Assembly: GCA_009784235.1 (NCBI GenBank)
Contig: WRCC01000001.1
Coordinates: 113,506-177,505, forward strand
From: Alphaproteobacteria bacterium
GTDB lineage: Bacteria; Pseudomonadota; Alphaproteobacteria; Rs-D84
Length of the DNA: 64,000 nucleotides
Direction: 5' to 3'
In this document: piece after piece, positions 51,237 to 62,070 of the stretch
How the letters are laid out: the number at the start of each line of letters is the position of its first letter
How positions within the stretch are numbered: position 1 is the first letter of the stretch
The notes under the pieces: generated by a model
What the model was told of the DNA's origin: nothing
What the model saw: only the letters and a program-made list of their open reading frames with translations
Databases searched by the model: none
Made by a program: the position numbers and the translations under genes

Positions 51237-51874
51237 TATCGCTGCTTCGAAAATATTGGGATATTTTATTTCTGCCGGCGTTGCTGCTGGGCACTTTTGC
51301 GATACTGAAAATTTCCGGGTCGGCGGCGGTGTCGGGTCTGGAATTATTTGGCGTAATGCTGCCCTTTTTCGGCAAGGTTTTGATAAAGCGCGAAATCGCA
51401 TTTGGTAATTTATTGGCCGTTGCGGGCCAAGGGTTTTTAATTGCATATTTCCTGCCAATGCAGCTTTATGGAATGGTCGCGTTCTGCATCGCATGGGCGA
51501 TGATACATCTGGCGACATATTTTTCATGGAAATGGCCGGGTGCGCGAAAAAAATTAAAACCATCATACGCAGACGCCATTTATATATGGATGATATTTAT
51601 CGGATTGGCGATTCTGGTCGCATACCTTTGGAATCGTGGACTGGTCGGTGTATTGGATTATACGGCGCTGTATATGGGATTGGTCGGCCAAGCATTATTG
51701 ATAAACAAAAAAATCCAAGGCTGGATAATACTGGCAATTTGCACCGTTATGACCATGACTTTATTTTGGACAACCGCATCTTATTTATTGTTTATTCGTG
51801 CGATACTGAACGGTGTCGTTAATGTAACCGCATACGTTCGTTGGAAGAAAGAATTAAGTGGACATTTGAATTAA
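51233..51874 (+). CDS. PnuC-like membrane protein (paralogue of 19685-20350)
   Basis: 'LRKYWDILFLPALLLGTFAILKISG...' aligns with 'IRKYWDLIFFPTAMIILTAALHFSG...'; ATGA overlap with preceding gene. Confidence 0.55.
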   Translation: MISLLRKYWDILFLPALLLGTFAILKISGSAAVSGLELFGVMLPFFGKVLIKREIAFGNLLAVAGQGFLIAYFLPMQLYGMVAFCIAWAMIHLATYFSWKWPGARKKLKPSYADAIYIWMIFIGLAILVAYLWNRGLVGVLDYTALYMGLVGQALLINKKIQGWIILAICTVMTMTLFWTTASYLLFIRAILNGVVNVTAYVRWKKELSGHLN

Positions 51875-51905
51875 AATTTTGCTAAGTTTGGTCAGAGGGT
51901 AAGAC

Positions 51906-53849
51906 ATGGATATAAATCAGATTTTTTTAATTATTTTTGCAGTCGTGGCCATTGGTATGGTTTTTGGCGCAGCGGCGATGTTTATGTCTTCGCGCCGGGC
52001 ACAAAAAATCACGGAATCCATGTTGCTTTTGCTGACCAAGCCAGAGCGTGCAAAAATCCAAGATGCCGCACGTGTTTTGCAGGTCATCATGGCGGGCGAA
52101 ATTGAAAAAATTGAAAATAATTTTAAATCTATGTCGGATACATTGGCGGTCCAGGTTGTGCGCGCCGAAGAATTGCGCCGCGAACTGGGCGAACATAACG
52201 AACAATTGGTGACGACCGCGGATGATGCGGCGAAAAAAATCGCCGTGATGAACCAGCGCTTGGAAAATATGCTGGCCGGATTTACGCAAGTTGTCGAATC
52301 CCAAGAATGGATTGAAATCGACGGTGCGGCGGATAAATTCGCCGGACGTATTAATGATTTATTGAACAAAGTTGACGGCACGGCCCAAGATACAGTCGAG
52401 CGCACTCGCACGCTGCAATCGCATATTGATGGTTGGATTGATTCTGGAAAAAAGATGACTACACAACTGCAATCGGATATGGAAGACAATACTTCACTGA
52501 TGAATTCAATGGTTGTTGAATCAGATGCGATGACTGAAAAGCTGGGCATTCTGGCTAAATCAGTGGCCGATGGATTTGATGGTGTCAAGGCTGGCGCGAC
52601 TGAATATGAAAATGCGATGTCTGAAAACGACCGATTACTGGCGGCCCAGGTTGAAAAATTAGAAGAATTTACAAAGCAATCGAAACAGATGTTGGCCGCA
52701 CAATTAAACGGTTTAACAAACACTGCAAACAGTGTTGGCGCACAGATTAGATTGGTCGAATCTTCGATTGAAAAGCAAGAAAAGAAATTGCGCGATACTG
52801 TCGGAATGTTGGACGAATCTGCATCCGCCACCGAAAATTCCGTACGGAATATTGTTAACGAAGTATCTGTTTTGGTCGGTAAATTTAACGGTGATATCAA
52901 AGATTTCGCAGTTGGTGTTGTCGGCGAATTGAACAATGTTCATGGTGTTGCGAATGTCACATTGAACGATACAAAAACCGCGGCAGGCGCATTTGCAGAT
53001 TCGGTAAGAGCAATGGCCGAAGGCGTCCGTGAAACACTGATTGAAATGAACAACGCGCACGCACAATTGACTGGGCAATCGGCGGAATTAGTGCGAATAT
53101 CTGCGGAAACAACGGAACAATTGGCGCCACTGTCAGAATTGATTGAAAAATATTATGCCGCCCTGCCCGATTTGACGCGCGGTTCGGCGGAATTATCAGA
53201 ACAATTATCGGGCGACATTTCGACTTTGGATGAAAAAATTCGCGGACTGAATTCGGCGATGGAAAAATCGATTGTTGGAATTGCGGATTCGTCATTAAAG
53301 CTTGACCATTTGGCGGGTGAATCGCGCCAGCAAATGATTGATTTGCTGTCCGATTATGCCAAGGCAGTAGATACAATGAAAACGCTGACCACCCAGATGG
53401 CAGAAACCAAAGCATCCGCGCCGATGAAAGCATTATCCAAGGAATCGCCAAAATCCGTCGGTCCGGTTACCGCCATGCCAACCATGGCCGCCCAAGATTT
53501 TATTGCATCTGCGGGCAGCGTAATCGAACGCTTGCATGAATTATCGGTTGATTTAACACGCAGTGTTGGCGCCGAAATCCCAGATGCAGTTTGGGCAAAA
53601 TATCATGCAGGCGACAAGACTATATTTTCCAAATGGTTTGCGAAAATGCTGGGCGCGGCGGATAAGCGTAAAGTCAAAGATTTGTTAAAACAAGATGCTG
53701 TATTCCGGTCCCAAGCGACGCAATTTGTCCGCGGATTTACAAAAATGATGGCCGGCGCGGAACAGACGGATAACAAAGAAATGATAACCGCGACATTGCT
53801 TAAAACTGACCTGGGTCAGATGTACATGGCACTGCGCAATTTTATATAA
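51906..53849 (+). CDS. Large membrane-anchored coiled-coil protein of unknown function
   Basis: N-terminal TM, long Ala/Glu/Lys heptad-like region; 647 aa. Confidence 0.7.
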   Translation: MDINQIFLIIFAVVAIGMVFGAAAMFMSSRRAQKITESMLLLLTKPERAKIQDAARVLQVIMAGEIEKIENNFKSMSDTLAVQVVRAEELRRELGEHNEQLVTTADDAAKKIAVMNQRLENMLAGFTQVVESQEWIEIDGAADKFAGRINDLLNKVDGTAQDTVERTRTLQSHIDGWIDSGKKMTTQLQSDMEDNTSLMNSMVVESDAMTEKLGILAKSVADGFDGVKAGATEYENAMSENDRLLAAQVEKLEEFTKQSKQMLAAQLNGLTNTANSVGAQIRLVESSIEKQEKKLRDTVGMLDESASATENSVRNIVNEVSVLVGKFNGDIKDFAVGVVGELNNVHGVANVTLNDTKTAAGAFADSVRAMAEGVRETLIEMNNAHAQLTGQSAELVRISAETTEQLAPLSELIEKYYAALPDLTRGSAELSEQLSGDISTLDEKIRGLNSAMEKSIVGIADSSLKLDHLAGESRQQMIDLLSDYAKAVDTMKTLTTQMAETKASAPMKALSKESPKSVGPVTAMPTMAAQDFIASAGSVIERLHELSVDLTRSVGAEIPDAVWAKYHAGDKTIFSKWFAKMLGAADKRKVKDLLKQDAVFRSQATQFVRGFTKMMAGAEQTDNKEMITATLLKTDLGQMYMALRNFI

Positions 53850-53924
53850 AAAAATAAATAATAAATACCTTGAAAATAGGTATCTTTTGCACTATATTCC
53901 CTGGGCTTAATCAAAGGATGCCAA

Positions 53925-54449
53925 ATGAACTATCCGTATATGCCGAAATCGACTGCGTTGTGGCTGGTCGAAAATACTGCCCTTTCATTCGAACAAATCG
54001 CCAATTTCTGTGGCATGCACGAATTGGAAGTCAAAAGTATCGCCGATTCCGAAACCCACAAAGTCCAAGGTTTAGACCCTGTTTTAAATGGTCAATTGAC
54101 CCGCGAAGATATCGCAAGGTGCGAAGCTGATATTGCCGCACGCCTTGTCCTGCGCACTGAAATTGTCGAAGCACAAAAAAAACAGAACAAAAAAGGCGTC
54201 GGATACACACCGAAATTACACCGTCAAAACCGTTTGGGCGGCATATTGTGGATTGTAAAAAACTATGCTGAATTGACAGACGGCCAGATTGCACGCCTGA
54301 TGCGTTCGACCAATCCAACGGTCGCCAGCATCCGCAATAAAACGCACAAATCGTATTCGAATATCCAAATTCAAAGCCCGATTGTTTTGGGTCTGGTTTC
54401 CGAATCCGCATTGCACGAATCTGTTGCCAAAGCACGCAAAAGCAAATAA
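53925..54449 (+). CDS. DUF1013 / TrcR-like cell-cycle transcriptional regulator
   Basis: 'MPKSTALWLVENTALSFEQIANFCGMHELEVKSIADSE...GLDPVLNGQLTREDIARCEAD'. Confidence 0.88.
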   Translation: MNYPYMPKSTALWLVENTALSFEQIANFCGMHELEVKSIADSETHKVQGLDPVLNGQLTREDIARCEADIAARLVLRTEIVEAQKKQNKKGVGYTPKLHRQNRLGGILWIVKNYAELTDGQIARLMRSTNPTVASIRNKTHKSYSNIQIQSPIVLGLVSESALHESVAKARKSK

Positions 54450-54486
54450 TTAACGGACGATTATAAATCGAGCCAAGGGTTTTTTC

Positions 54487-56562
54487 ATGCCGAAACAAAT
54501 CACTGACGATACAAAATTCATCATAGATTCTTTGCCGGAACACTTGCGTAAATTGGCGCACGAAGCCGCATCTGCCGGATATCTGTCCCAGCAAGAATTT
54601 AACACTGCCGCCGAATCTGACGAAGTGCCGGCATCTGAACGCGAAGAATTATTATCGTTTTTCGTACAAGACTTGGGCGCGGAATTCATTGAATCCGCGG
54701 CTTTTTCCCGTGATATGGAAAAATATGACGATGATGACAGCAATCGTGACAAAAGCCGTGACCTGCTGCATTCTGATTCCGAACAAGTCGATGTCAACGA
54801 CGAAGATTATGAATATTATGCAAACCAGCTGATGAAATCCACAACCGGCGGCTTGACACTGGGTATCCAGGATTCTGTTCAATCGTACTTGAAGCAAATT
54901 GGCACAGTTCAACTGTTGACCGCGCCGGGCGAAGTCGCAATTGCACAGCGTATCGAAGCGGCAAACCGATTGGTCGTGTATGGTCTGTGCGAATCACCGA
55001 TGACAATTCGCGCGATACTGGATTGGTATCGTCAATTGATGGATGATGAAATTCGCTTGCGCTATATCGTGAATTTAGAAGTCATGTATTCATCCGATTC
55101 CGAAAAGAAATCATTGGCTGCATTGGCCGATGCCCTGCGTTCCAAAGGTGTCGAAGACGTCGAAGATTTGGATGACGAAGATTTGGAAGATGAACAATTG
55201 GCCGGCGAAGACGAAGAAGAGGAAGAAGAATCCGAAGACGGTGAAGACGAAGGCGTGCGCAAAGAAGATACACCGCGCAGCACGTCCGGCGTACCGATTC
55301 CAGTTATGGAAGAATCATTGTTACCCGTTGTTTTGGACTTGTTCGCGAAAATTAAAAAGATATTTGCCAGTATGGAAAAATTGCAAAAATTGCGCCTGGA
55401 AAACTTGCTAAAAACTGCAAAACCAGACGACGCACTGGAAAAGAAATACGCAAAATTACGCCTGGAATTGTTCGAGTATGTCAGTCAGATACGCCTTGCC
55501 GACGACCGTATTAATGAAATTTTATCGACGCTGACCGCACGTAACGCGTTGCTGATGGGACTGGAAGGCAAAATTTGGCGCATGGCGTTGGCGATGAAAA
55601 TCAAACGCGAAGAATTTATCGCGGAATGGACCGGTAATGAATTGAACCGTAACTGGGTGAAAAAATTGCTGAAAAGCAAATCACCAGTGTGGCAGAAATT
55701 TGCAAAAAAACATGAAAAAGATATCGTAAAAATCCAAGAAGCGATTACGAATATCGCACTGGAAACCGGTCAACCGACATCTGAATACAAGAAAGTTGTG
55801 GAATTGGTTCGTCGCGGCCAGACAGAAGCCGCGCGCGCAAAACGCGAAATGATTGAAGCAAACTTGCGACTGGTTATCAAGTTCGCAAAAAAGTCTGCGA
55901 ATCGCGGATTGGGTTTGGATTTTTCTGACTTGGTTCAAGATGGAAACATCGGCCTGATGAAAGCGGTTGATAAATTTGATTATCGTCTGGGTAATAAATT
56001 TTCAACATACGCAACCAACTGGATTCAGCAAGGTATTTCGCGCAGCATCGCCGACCAAGCGCGTACGATACGTATCCCAGTTCATATGATTGATAATATT
56101 CACAAGATTCAAAAAGCATCGCGCCAGTTTATGCATAAATACGGACGCATGCCGACAGCGGAAGAATTATCAAAAATCATATATCTGCCTGTTGAAAAAA
56201 TCCACAAAGCGATGAAAGTTAATCTGCGCCCTATTTCATTGGAACAGCCGGTTGGTACGGATGACGATGCGTCGCGCATCGAAATCATCGCGGATGAAAC
56301 CGCGCGCAATCCGTTTGTTTCCGCGGCCCAGAAAAACCTGCGCAAAATCGTCACCCAGATTTTGTCTGAACTGGACCCAAAGGAAGAAACCGTCCTGCGC
56401 CAGCGTTTCGGCATGTCTACGAACAAGACCAGCACGTTGGAAGAAGTCGGCGAATACATCGGCGTGACCCGCGAACGTATCCGCCAGATTGAACAAAAAG
56501 CATTAAATAAACTGAAACACCCAACCCGCGCCCGCAAATTGCGATCGTTCTTGGAAGAATAA
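54487..56562 (+). CDS. rpoD: RNA polymerase primary sigma factor RpoD
   Basis: '[59 protein letters not shown]...[18 protein letters not shown]'. Confidence 0.97.
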   Translation: MPKQITDDTKFIIDSLPEHLRKLAHEAASAGYLSQQEFNTAAESDEVPASEREELLSFFVQDLGAEFIESAAFSRDMEKYDDDDSNRDKSRDLLHSDSEQVDVNDEDYEYYANQLMKSTTGGLTLGIQDSVQSYLKQIGTVQLLTAPGEVAIAQRIEAANRLVVYGLCESPMTIRAILDWYRQLMDDEIRLRYIVNLEVMYSSDSEKKSLAALADALRSKGVEDVEDLDDEDLEDEQLAGEDEEEEEESEDGEDEGVRKEDTPRSTSGVPIPVMEESLLPVVLDLFAKIKKIFASMEKLQKLRLENLLKTAKPDDALEKKYAKLRLELFEYVSQIRLADDRINEILSTLTARNALLMGLEGKIWRMALAMKIKREEFIAEWTGNELNRNWVKKLLKSKSPVWQKFAKKHEKDIVKIQEAITNIALETGQPTSEYKKVVELVRRGQTEAARAKREMIEANLRLVIKFAKKSANRGLGLDFSDLVQDGNIGLMKAVDKFDYRLGNKFSTYATNWIQQGISRSIADQARTIRIPVHMIDNIHKIQKASRQFMHKYGRMPTAEELSKIIYLPVEKIHKAMKVNLRPISLEQPVGTDDDASRIEIIADETARNPFVSAAQKNLRKIVTQILSELDPKEETVLRQRFGMSTNKTSTLEEVGEYIGVTRERIRQIEQKALNKLKHPTRARKLRSFLEE

Positions 56563-56594
56563 TTGTCATTGCGAGCGCATGCGAAGCAATCCAG
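56563..56594 (+). repeat. Dispersed intergenic repeat (CAATCCAG family)
   Basis: ttgtcattgcgagcgcatgcgaagcaatccag. Confidence 0.85.
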
Positions 56595-56605
56595 TAATTA
56601 ACTAG

Positions 56606-56634
56606 AAAAGGGGCGCAAATATGCGCCCCTACAA
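56606..56634 (+). terminator. Hairpin terminator downstream of rpoD
   Basis: aggggcgcaaatatgcgcccctacaatttt. Confidence 0.6.
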
Positions 56635-56655
56635 TTTTATAAAATTATTAATTAA

Positions 56656-56692
56656 CTAGATTGTTTCGTCGTTCCACTCATCGCAATGACAA
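56656..56692 (-). repeat. Dispersed intergenic repeat (CAATCCAG family, diverged)
   Basis: ctagattgtttcgtcgttccactcatcgcaatgacaa. Confidence 0.75.
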
Positions 56693-56694
56693 GT

Positions 56695-58119
56695 TTATTT
56701 CCTCGCGATCTTCATTCCGTCTTTGTTGTCCATGATTGTATATCCAAGTGCATCAATTTGATTGCGCAATTCGTCGGCGCGGGCCCAATCCTTGGCGGAT
56801 TTGGCGGCATTGCGTTCGTTGGCCAGTTTCTGAATTTTGGCGGGCACGGGTGCGGATTCAACGTCCAATAATTTCTTTGCGCGGTCGATAAATTGCAGGC
56901 CCAGCAATTCGTCGATAAATTCGAACAGAGCAATCTTTGTTGCTGCATCGGTCGTGTCGTCGTTCAGTAAATCTTGGATATCAGCCAATGCTACAGATGT
57001 TTTCAAATTATCATTAACCGCGGATAAAATTTTATCATGCCATTCATCAAAGGATTTATGATTTATGATTTCTGATTTATGATTTAATAATCCTGCAACC
57101 TTTTTTACAATATTTTTATATCCTGTTGCGGCGGCGTCCAATGCTTCGAATGAAAATTCCATCGGACTGCGATACGTTCCCATCAAAACCATATAGCGAA
57201 ACGCCATCGGGTCATAGCCCAGTTTTTTAATATACGGAACGGTCAGCGCGTCGCCTGCAGATTTAGACAGTTTTGCATCCTTGCCCATCAGCCAGCCGAA
57301 ATGCACCCAATAATTCACCCATGGTTTGCCTGTAATCGGTTCGCTTTGCGCGATTTCATTCGCATGATGGATATTTATGTGTTCTTGGGCGGCGGTGTGA
57401 ATATCGAAATGGTTGCCCAGTAACTTCATGCTCATCGCGCTGCATTCAATGTGCCATCCGGGAAAACCACGACCCCATGGCGAATCCCATATCATTTCGT
57501 TTTTCGCATCGTCCGACAAAAAAGCCCACAGTACAAAGTCCGCCGGATTACGTTTGCCTTCGTCTGATATACGTGCGCCGGCACGCTGCTTTGATGCATC
57601 TTGTCCGGAAAGTGCGCCATAATCTGCAAATTTCGACGTGTCGTAATAAACACCTTTGCCTGGAATCGCGTACGCATAGCCCAATGATTCCAATTTTTGA
57701 ATCAGTTCGATTTGTTCCGGAATATAATCAGTTGCGCGCGGTGTATGTGTCGGCGAAATAATGTTCAAATCGTTCATATCGTTCACGACCGAACCGATAT
57801 ACTGTTTTGCGATATCCCAGACAGATTTGTTTTCACGGCGTGCACCGGATTCCATTTTATCTTCGGCGCCTTCGTCCGCATCGCCCGCCAGATGTCCGAC
57901 ATCGGTAAAGTTCATTACATGAGTGACTTTATATCCGTTCGCCATGAACATGCGTTTTATCAAATCGTTGCTGATGAATGTGCGCATATTGCCCAAATGC
58001 TGGTCCCAATAGACAGTTGGTCCGCAGGTATAAAAACTGACCACGCCCGGCACCAGCGGTCGGAATTCTTCCAGTCCTCGCGACATCGTATTATAAAGCT
58101 TTATCGGTGCGATGGGCAT
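56695..58119 (-). CDS. cysS: Cysteinyl-tRNA synthetase
   Basis: 'VSFYTCGPTVYWDQHLGNMRTFISNDLIKRMF...GWHIECSAMS...KLSKSAGD'. Confidence 0.97.
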   Translation of the reverse strand: MPIAPIKLYNTMSRGLEEFRPLVPGVVSFYTCGPTVYWDQHLGNMRTFISNDLIKRMFMANGYKVTHVMNFTDVGHLAGDADEGAEDKMESGARRENKSVWDIAKQYIGSVVNDMNDLNIISPTHTPRATDYIPEQIELIQKLESLGYAYAIPGKGVYYDTSKFADYGALSGQDASKQRAGARISDEGKRNPADFVLWAFLSDDAKNEMIWDSPWGRGFPGWHIECSAMSMKLLGNHFDIHTAAQEHINIHHANEIAQSEPITGKPWVNYWVHFGWLMGKDAKLSKSAGDALTVPYIKKLGYDPMAFRYMVLMGTYRSPMEFSFEALDAAATGYKNIVKKVAGLLNHKSEIINHKSFDEWHDKILSAVNDNLKTSVALADIQDLLNDDTTDAATKIALFEFIDELLGLQFIDRAKKLLDVESAPVPAKIQKLANERNAAKSAKDWARADELRNQIDALGYTIMDNKDGMKIARK

Positions 58120-58120
58120 T

Positions 58121-58963
58121 TTATTCTTCTGTGGTTGCCGTCGGTTGTGGTGACAATGATGCAGGTGTCAATGCAATCCCAGTTTTACGTGCCCCACTTG
58201 CACCCAATTTTGGTGCCGGTTTGCCGTTTACAAATACATCCAGCCCACCGGCGTTTCCGACCGTTGCCTTTGCCCCCGGTGTTGTTGGCACATAATATAC
58301 ATCGCCCGGCATCATAACGCGTGAAAACAATGTTTCGCCGCGCGAATCTTCGATACGCAGCCATGTTTCAGAATTCGCCTGGAACACAATGGCCGCGTTC
58401 GTGCGATTGTCAGCACCAAAAGATTCACGCACCGGAATTTTAAATTCGATTCCGTGGGTGGTGGTTTCAGTGGTATATGCACCCGAATTATCACTGCGTT
58501 GTGCGCGCGCAATGTTCGCAACAAATATAGCACCGATAATTATTACGATAATTGCAACCGCAATCCATGCGACAGTTTTCCAATTTCGCACCAATATACT
58601 GGCGGTTTTTTCACTGGCTTTTTTTGCGGCGGCTTTGACCGATGCAGTTTTGGATTTCCGTATTGGCGCTGGTTTGATTTCAATTTCTGATTCCAATAAA
58701 CCCATTTCAGATTTGATTTTTTGGATAATCATATTCGCGTCCAGTTCCAATTCAAGCGCATAGTTGCGCGCAAAGCCCAATGTATAAACTGCTTCGGGAA
58801 TTTTGTGATATTCGCCGGATTCCAGTGCGGCCAAGAATTCTTCACGAATGCACAATTGTTTTGAAATTGTTGATAATTCACGCTTGCGTCGACCGGTGGT
58901 GCGTGCACAACGCAAAATTTCACCCGCGGTTCGATTATCAATATTGTGGTTTTTATCTGTCAT
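58121..58963 (-). CDS. RodZ-like helix-turn-helix membrane protein (HTH_25 + DUF4115)
   Basis: 'AGEILRCARTTGRRKRELSTISKQLCIREEFLAALESGEYHKIPEAVYTLGFARNYA' and TM, C-terminal 'ETWLRIEDSRGETLFSRVMMPGDVYYVP'. Confidence 0.85.
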   Translation of the reverse strand: MTDKNHNIDNRTAGEILRCARTTGRRKRELSTISKQLCIREEFLAALESGEYHKIPEAVYTLGFARNYALELELDANMIIQKIKSEMGLLESEIEIKPAPIRKSKTASVKAAAKKASEKTASILVRNWKTVAWIAVAIIVIIIGAIFVANIARAQRSDNSGAYTTETTTHGIEFKIPVRESFGADNRTNAAIVFQANSETWLRIEDSRGETLFSRVMMPGDVYYVPTTPGAKATVGNAGGLDVFVNGKPAPKLGASGARKTGIALTPASLSPQPTATTEE

Positions 58964-59011
58964 GATTATTTCCTTTTGCCCATGATAAACCGCGAATTCG
59001 CCGTGCGCAAC

Positions 59012-59980
59012 TTAAATTTTGAAAAATTCCAATATGGCGCGTTCCATTTCCGCTGGGTCGATAATCTGGTTTATCCGCGTGCGAAATTCAGCGCCGCCCG
59101 TCATACCGGCTGAATACCAAGCTGCATGTTTCCGAAACAAAGGAACACCCGCACGAACGCCGTAATATTCTAATGTCAGATGTAAATGTTCGATAATGAT
59201 TGGACCGATGGAATCAGGCTTTTTATATCCTGGTCTGGTTAATTCATCCATCAGCCAAGGATTACCTAATATAGCGCGTCCGACCATTGCACCATCAAAT
59301 CCCATTTTTTCGATTTCCGCAATGTCCACGGTCGTTTTAATATCGCCATTGTACATTACGGGTATTGGTGCGGTATGTTTTATATCCAATGATTTCATGC
59401 GGTCGGCCAATCCAGCATATCCCTGGGCCCGCGTGCGTCCATGAATTGTTGCAAATTGCGCACCGTTATCCGCGCATATTCGGACCAGTTCGGCGGAATG
59501 CAAGCTGGAATTATCCCATCCCAGTCGTGTTTTAATTGAGACTGGTATTTTGACGCTGCGTACAACTGCATCGACTATGTGGCCAGCCAATTTTGGGTCA
59601 CGCATTAAAAAAGCGCCCGCCCCTGCCTTGGTCGCGACCTTTGGAACCGGACATCCCATATTTATGTCAATCCAAGATGCGCCGTTTTGTTCCAAGATTT
59701 TTGCGCCGGTCGCCATAATGGCCGGATCTGCGCCGAAAATTTGGGCGCCAATCAGGCCCTCGTCAGACAGATTGTCGAAATTACGTTTATTGCCAGTGTT
59801 CGGTGATGGCTTGCGATTATTAATCAGCGCGTGGCACGAAATCATTTCGGTCAGCAGCGGGGCATCCGGTGCGCATTTTCGTAAAATTTGGCGATACGGA
59901 CGGTCAGTAATTCCCGCCAATGGCGCAGCAAAAACGGGCGTGTTAATAGTCATATTTTTAAGATGAAGCGATGTGAACAT
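59012..59980 (-). CDS. dus: tRNA-dihydrouridine synthase
   Basis: 'FAAPLAGITDRPYRQILRKC...WIDINMGCPVPKVATKAGAGAFLMRDP...TIHGRTRAQGY'. Confidence 0.94.
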   Translation of the reverse strand: MFTSLHLKNMTINTPVFAAPLAGITDRPYRQILRKCAPDAPLLTEMISCHALINNRKPSPNTGNKRNFDNLSDEGLIGAQIFGADPAIMATGAKILEQNGASWIDINMGCPVPKVATKAGAGAFLMRDPKLAGHIVDAVVRSVKIPVSIKTRLGWDNSSLHSAELVRICADNGAQFATIHGRTRAQGYAGLADRMKSLDIKHTAPIPVMYNGDIKTTVDIAEIEKMGFDGAMVGRAILGNPWLMDELTRPGYKKPDSIGPIIIEHLHLTLEYYGVRAGVPLFRKHAAWYSAGMTGGAEFRTRINQIIDPAEMERAILEFFKI

Positions 59981-59998
59981 TGTGTTATAATAACCGGT

Positions 59999-60322
59999 AT
60001 GAAAGAAAAAATCAAAAATTTATTTGAATTCGTTGGGCGGGCTTGGCGCGGCGGAACGCGTGGGAAAATCGGTCTTGCGCTTGCTGTATTTTCCATATTT
60101 GTAATCGCCCGGATGTTTGTCGGTACGGTCAGTGTCCAAGCACTGGTAATGAACGGATTTAAATTAAAGAAAGAACAGCAACAACTGGCCACAGAACAAG
60201 CCAAATTGGATGACATGAATATGCATATTCGTCTGGTGACGGAACATTCACCGGATTATATTGAAGAATTGGCCGCAAAGCGTTTGAACTTGGGCGACCC
60301 GAAAGTGCGGATTTTGCGATAG
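59999..60322 (+). CDS. ftsB: FtsB/DivIC-like septum formation protein
   Basis: TM followed by coiled coil 'LKKEQQQLATEQAKLDDMNMHIRLVTEHSPDYIEELAAKRLNLGDPKVRIL'. Confidence 0.75.
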   Translation: MKEKIKNLFEFVGRAWRGGTRGKIGLALAVFSIFVIARMFVGTVSVQALVMNGFKLKKEQQQLATEQAKLDDMNMHIRLVTEHSPDYIEELAAKRLNLGDPKVRILR

Positions 60323-60327
60323 CTTAA

Positions 60328-60771
60328 TCAAGATTTTTTATCGTCGGACCAGTTGTTCAAAATCCAGGACGAAGAATTCGCTTTGTTTTCACCACCGACG
60401 CCGAACGCCATATTGATGTTGTATTTTTTGCACGCTGTATGTTCCGGTACATTATCCGGCGTGCGGTCGCCGCCATTGGCGAATACCAATCTTGCATCTG
60501 GATATTTAATGCGTGCACGTGCAATACCGTCGCAGGCCGAATTATCAGCATCATTGAAATCCAAAACATCTATGACACCCTTGATATTTTCGGTAACGAT
60601 TTTACGCGAATTAAAATTCATAAAGAATTTGCCCTTTTTCCGCACCAGCCAATCATCGGAATTCAGCAAGACAATCACGCCGTCGGATGCGGCGGCCGAT
60701 GCCCGTATTATATCAATATAACCTTCGTGAATTGGGTCGAATCCACCACTGACGATGTAATATGTTTGCAT
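60328..60771 (-). CDS. Cytidylyltransferase-like nucleotidyltransferase (RfaE/HldE C-terminal-like)
   Basis: 'GGFDPIHEGYIDIIRASAAASDGVIVLLNSDDWLVRKKGKFFMNFNSRKIVTENIKGVI'. Confidence 0.8.
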   Translation of the reverse strand: MQTYYIVSGGFDPIHEGYIDIIRASAAASDGVIVLLNSDDWLVRKKGKFFMNFNSRKIVTENIKGVIDVLDFNDADNSACDGIARARIKYPDARLVFANGGDRTPDNVPEHTACKKYNINMAFGVGGENKANSSSWILNNWSDDKKS

Positions 60772-60898
60772 TTTATCTCCATTTGCTTTTATGAAATTCT
60801 AGGCAAGTCGAAAACTAAAAACAATATAATTTCTTTTTACTTTATGTTGACAAATGAGAAATCCTGGCATATAATGTATTCCAATAAAAGGCATAACT

Positions 60899-61195
60899 AT
60901 GAAAAAATGTACGTTCAGCGATATTGATTGCAAAAATAATTTTCGATGCACCATATATATCCAGGATTTCGACCTGGGCCGTGTAGAGCGAACCGTATCA
61001 AAGATGCAGCGCAAAAAGTATGTCAAGCCCGAAGGCCTGCGCATACTGCGCCACGAAGTCCAATGCTTCATACCGAAAAAAATGATTGGGTTCGGCGCGG
61101 AACAGCAGCATACCCAAATGCCCGCGTCCCAGAATATGCCATACTATTTTCAAACCATGGAATGCATGCACTGTCGGAATAATAATGGTAAATAA
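60899..61195 (+). CDS. Hypothetical protein
   Basis: 98-aa ORF with terminator downstream; no family recognised. Confidence 0.45.
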   Translation: MKKCTFSDIDCKNNFRCTIYIQDFDLGRVERTVSKMQRKKYVKPEGLRILRHEVQCFIPKKMIGFGAEQQHTQMPASQNMPYYFQTMECMHCRNNNGK

Positions 61196-61227
61196 AAAAC
61201 TGTCCGTTGTCGGACAGTTTTTTTATC
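61196..61227. terminator. Rho-independent terminator
   Basis: aaaaactgtccgttgtcggacagtttttttat. Confidence 0.85.
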
Positions 61228-62044
61228 GCAGCTGCGCCGCTGTTGCCTGGGCCTTTGGAATTGAATCGCGCAGGTTCTTAATCCGACCTTCGTGCGAGGG
61301 GTGGGTGCTGAGCCATGCGGGACCAGATGAACCGCCCAGTGCGTTCATGCGTTCCCATAATTTGGGCGCTTCATGGGGGTCATAACCGGCAATTGTCATC
61401 AGCACCAGTCCAAGATAATCCGCTTCGTCTTCATGTTTCCGGCTGAATGGCAATGTACCCAATATACTGGTCCCTGCCCCGGCGGCGGTCATCGACAATT
61501 CTTGGGTCTTTTTCGACATACCCGTGGTGCCCAATAATATTTGTGTGCCCAGTAATCCGCCTTGTTGAATCATATCTGCACTCATCCGTTGCTGGCCATG
61601 ATTTAAAATAGCATGGGCGATTTCATGTCCCATTACGACCGCAATGCCTGCTTCATTTTTCGTTACTGGTAAAATTCCAGTATAGAACGCAATCCGCCCG
61701 CCCGGCATGGCCCATGCGTTTATACTGTCATCTTGAATCAAAGCAAACGACCATTGATAATCTTTAAAGTGATTGGGCGAGCCCTGGGCCGTTACCCATT
61801 TTTCAGCCGCCGCGACCAATTTCCACCCAACCCGGTCCAGCATTATTGCGTCCGGCGTGCCCTTTACAACTTTGCTGTCTTTCAAAACCGTTGCATATTG
61901 TTCGGCTGCTGCTGAATTAATCTGGCTGTTTGGAACAAAAGCCATCGTGCTTTTCCCGGTCATAACGTCCGTTGCACACCCACTCAATAACAACGCCCCA
62001 GCCAGAAAGATATAAGAGATTTTAAATATAGATATAGTTTTCAT
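61223..62044 (-). CDS. M48-family metalloprotease lipoprotein
   Basis: Lipobox 'LLLSGCA'; 'VVMGHEIAHAILNHGQQRMS' HExxH; 'HEDEADYLGLVLMTIAGYDP'. Confidence 0.93.
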   Translation of the reverse strand: MKTISIFKISYIFLAGALLLSGCATDVMTGKSTMAFVPNSQINSAAAEQYATVLKDSKVVKGTPDAIMLDRVGWKLVAAAEKWVTAQGSPNHFKDYQWSFALIQDDSINAWAMPGGRIAFYTGILPVTKNEAGIAVVMGHEIAHAILNHGQQRMSADMIQQGGLLGTQILLGTTGMSKKTQELSMTAAGAGTSILGTLPFSRKHEDEADYLGLVLMTIAGYDPHEAPKLWERMNALGGSSGPAWLSTHPSHEGRIKNLRDSIPKAQATAAQLR

Positions 62045-62070
62045 AATGACCACCACGTTTTTGTAAATAG

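Noticed and set aside
51917-52936. 339-aa ORF antisense to the coiled-coil gene
   Set aside because: Ser/Ala-rich mirror of a codon-biased sense gene with no recognisable domain; sense ORF is continuous and has a plausible product.
55130-55260. Acidic low-complexity stretch in RpoD considered as an insertion
   Set aside because: Acidic non-conserved region between sigma 1.1 and 1.2 is a normal variable part of primary sigma factors.
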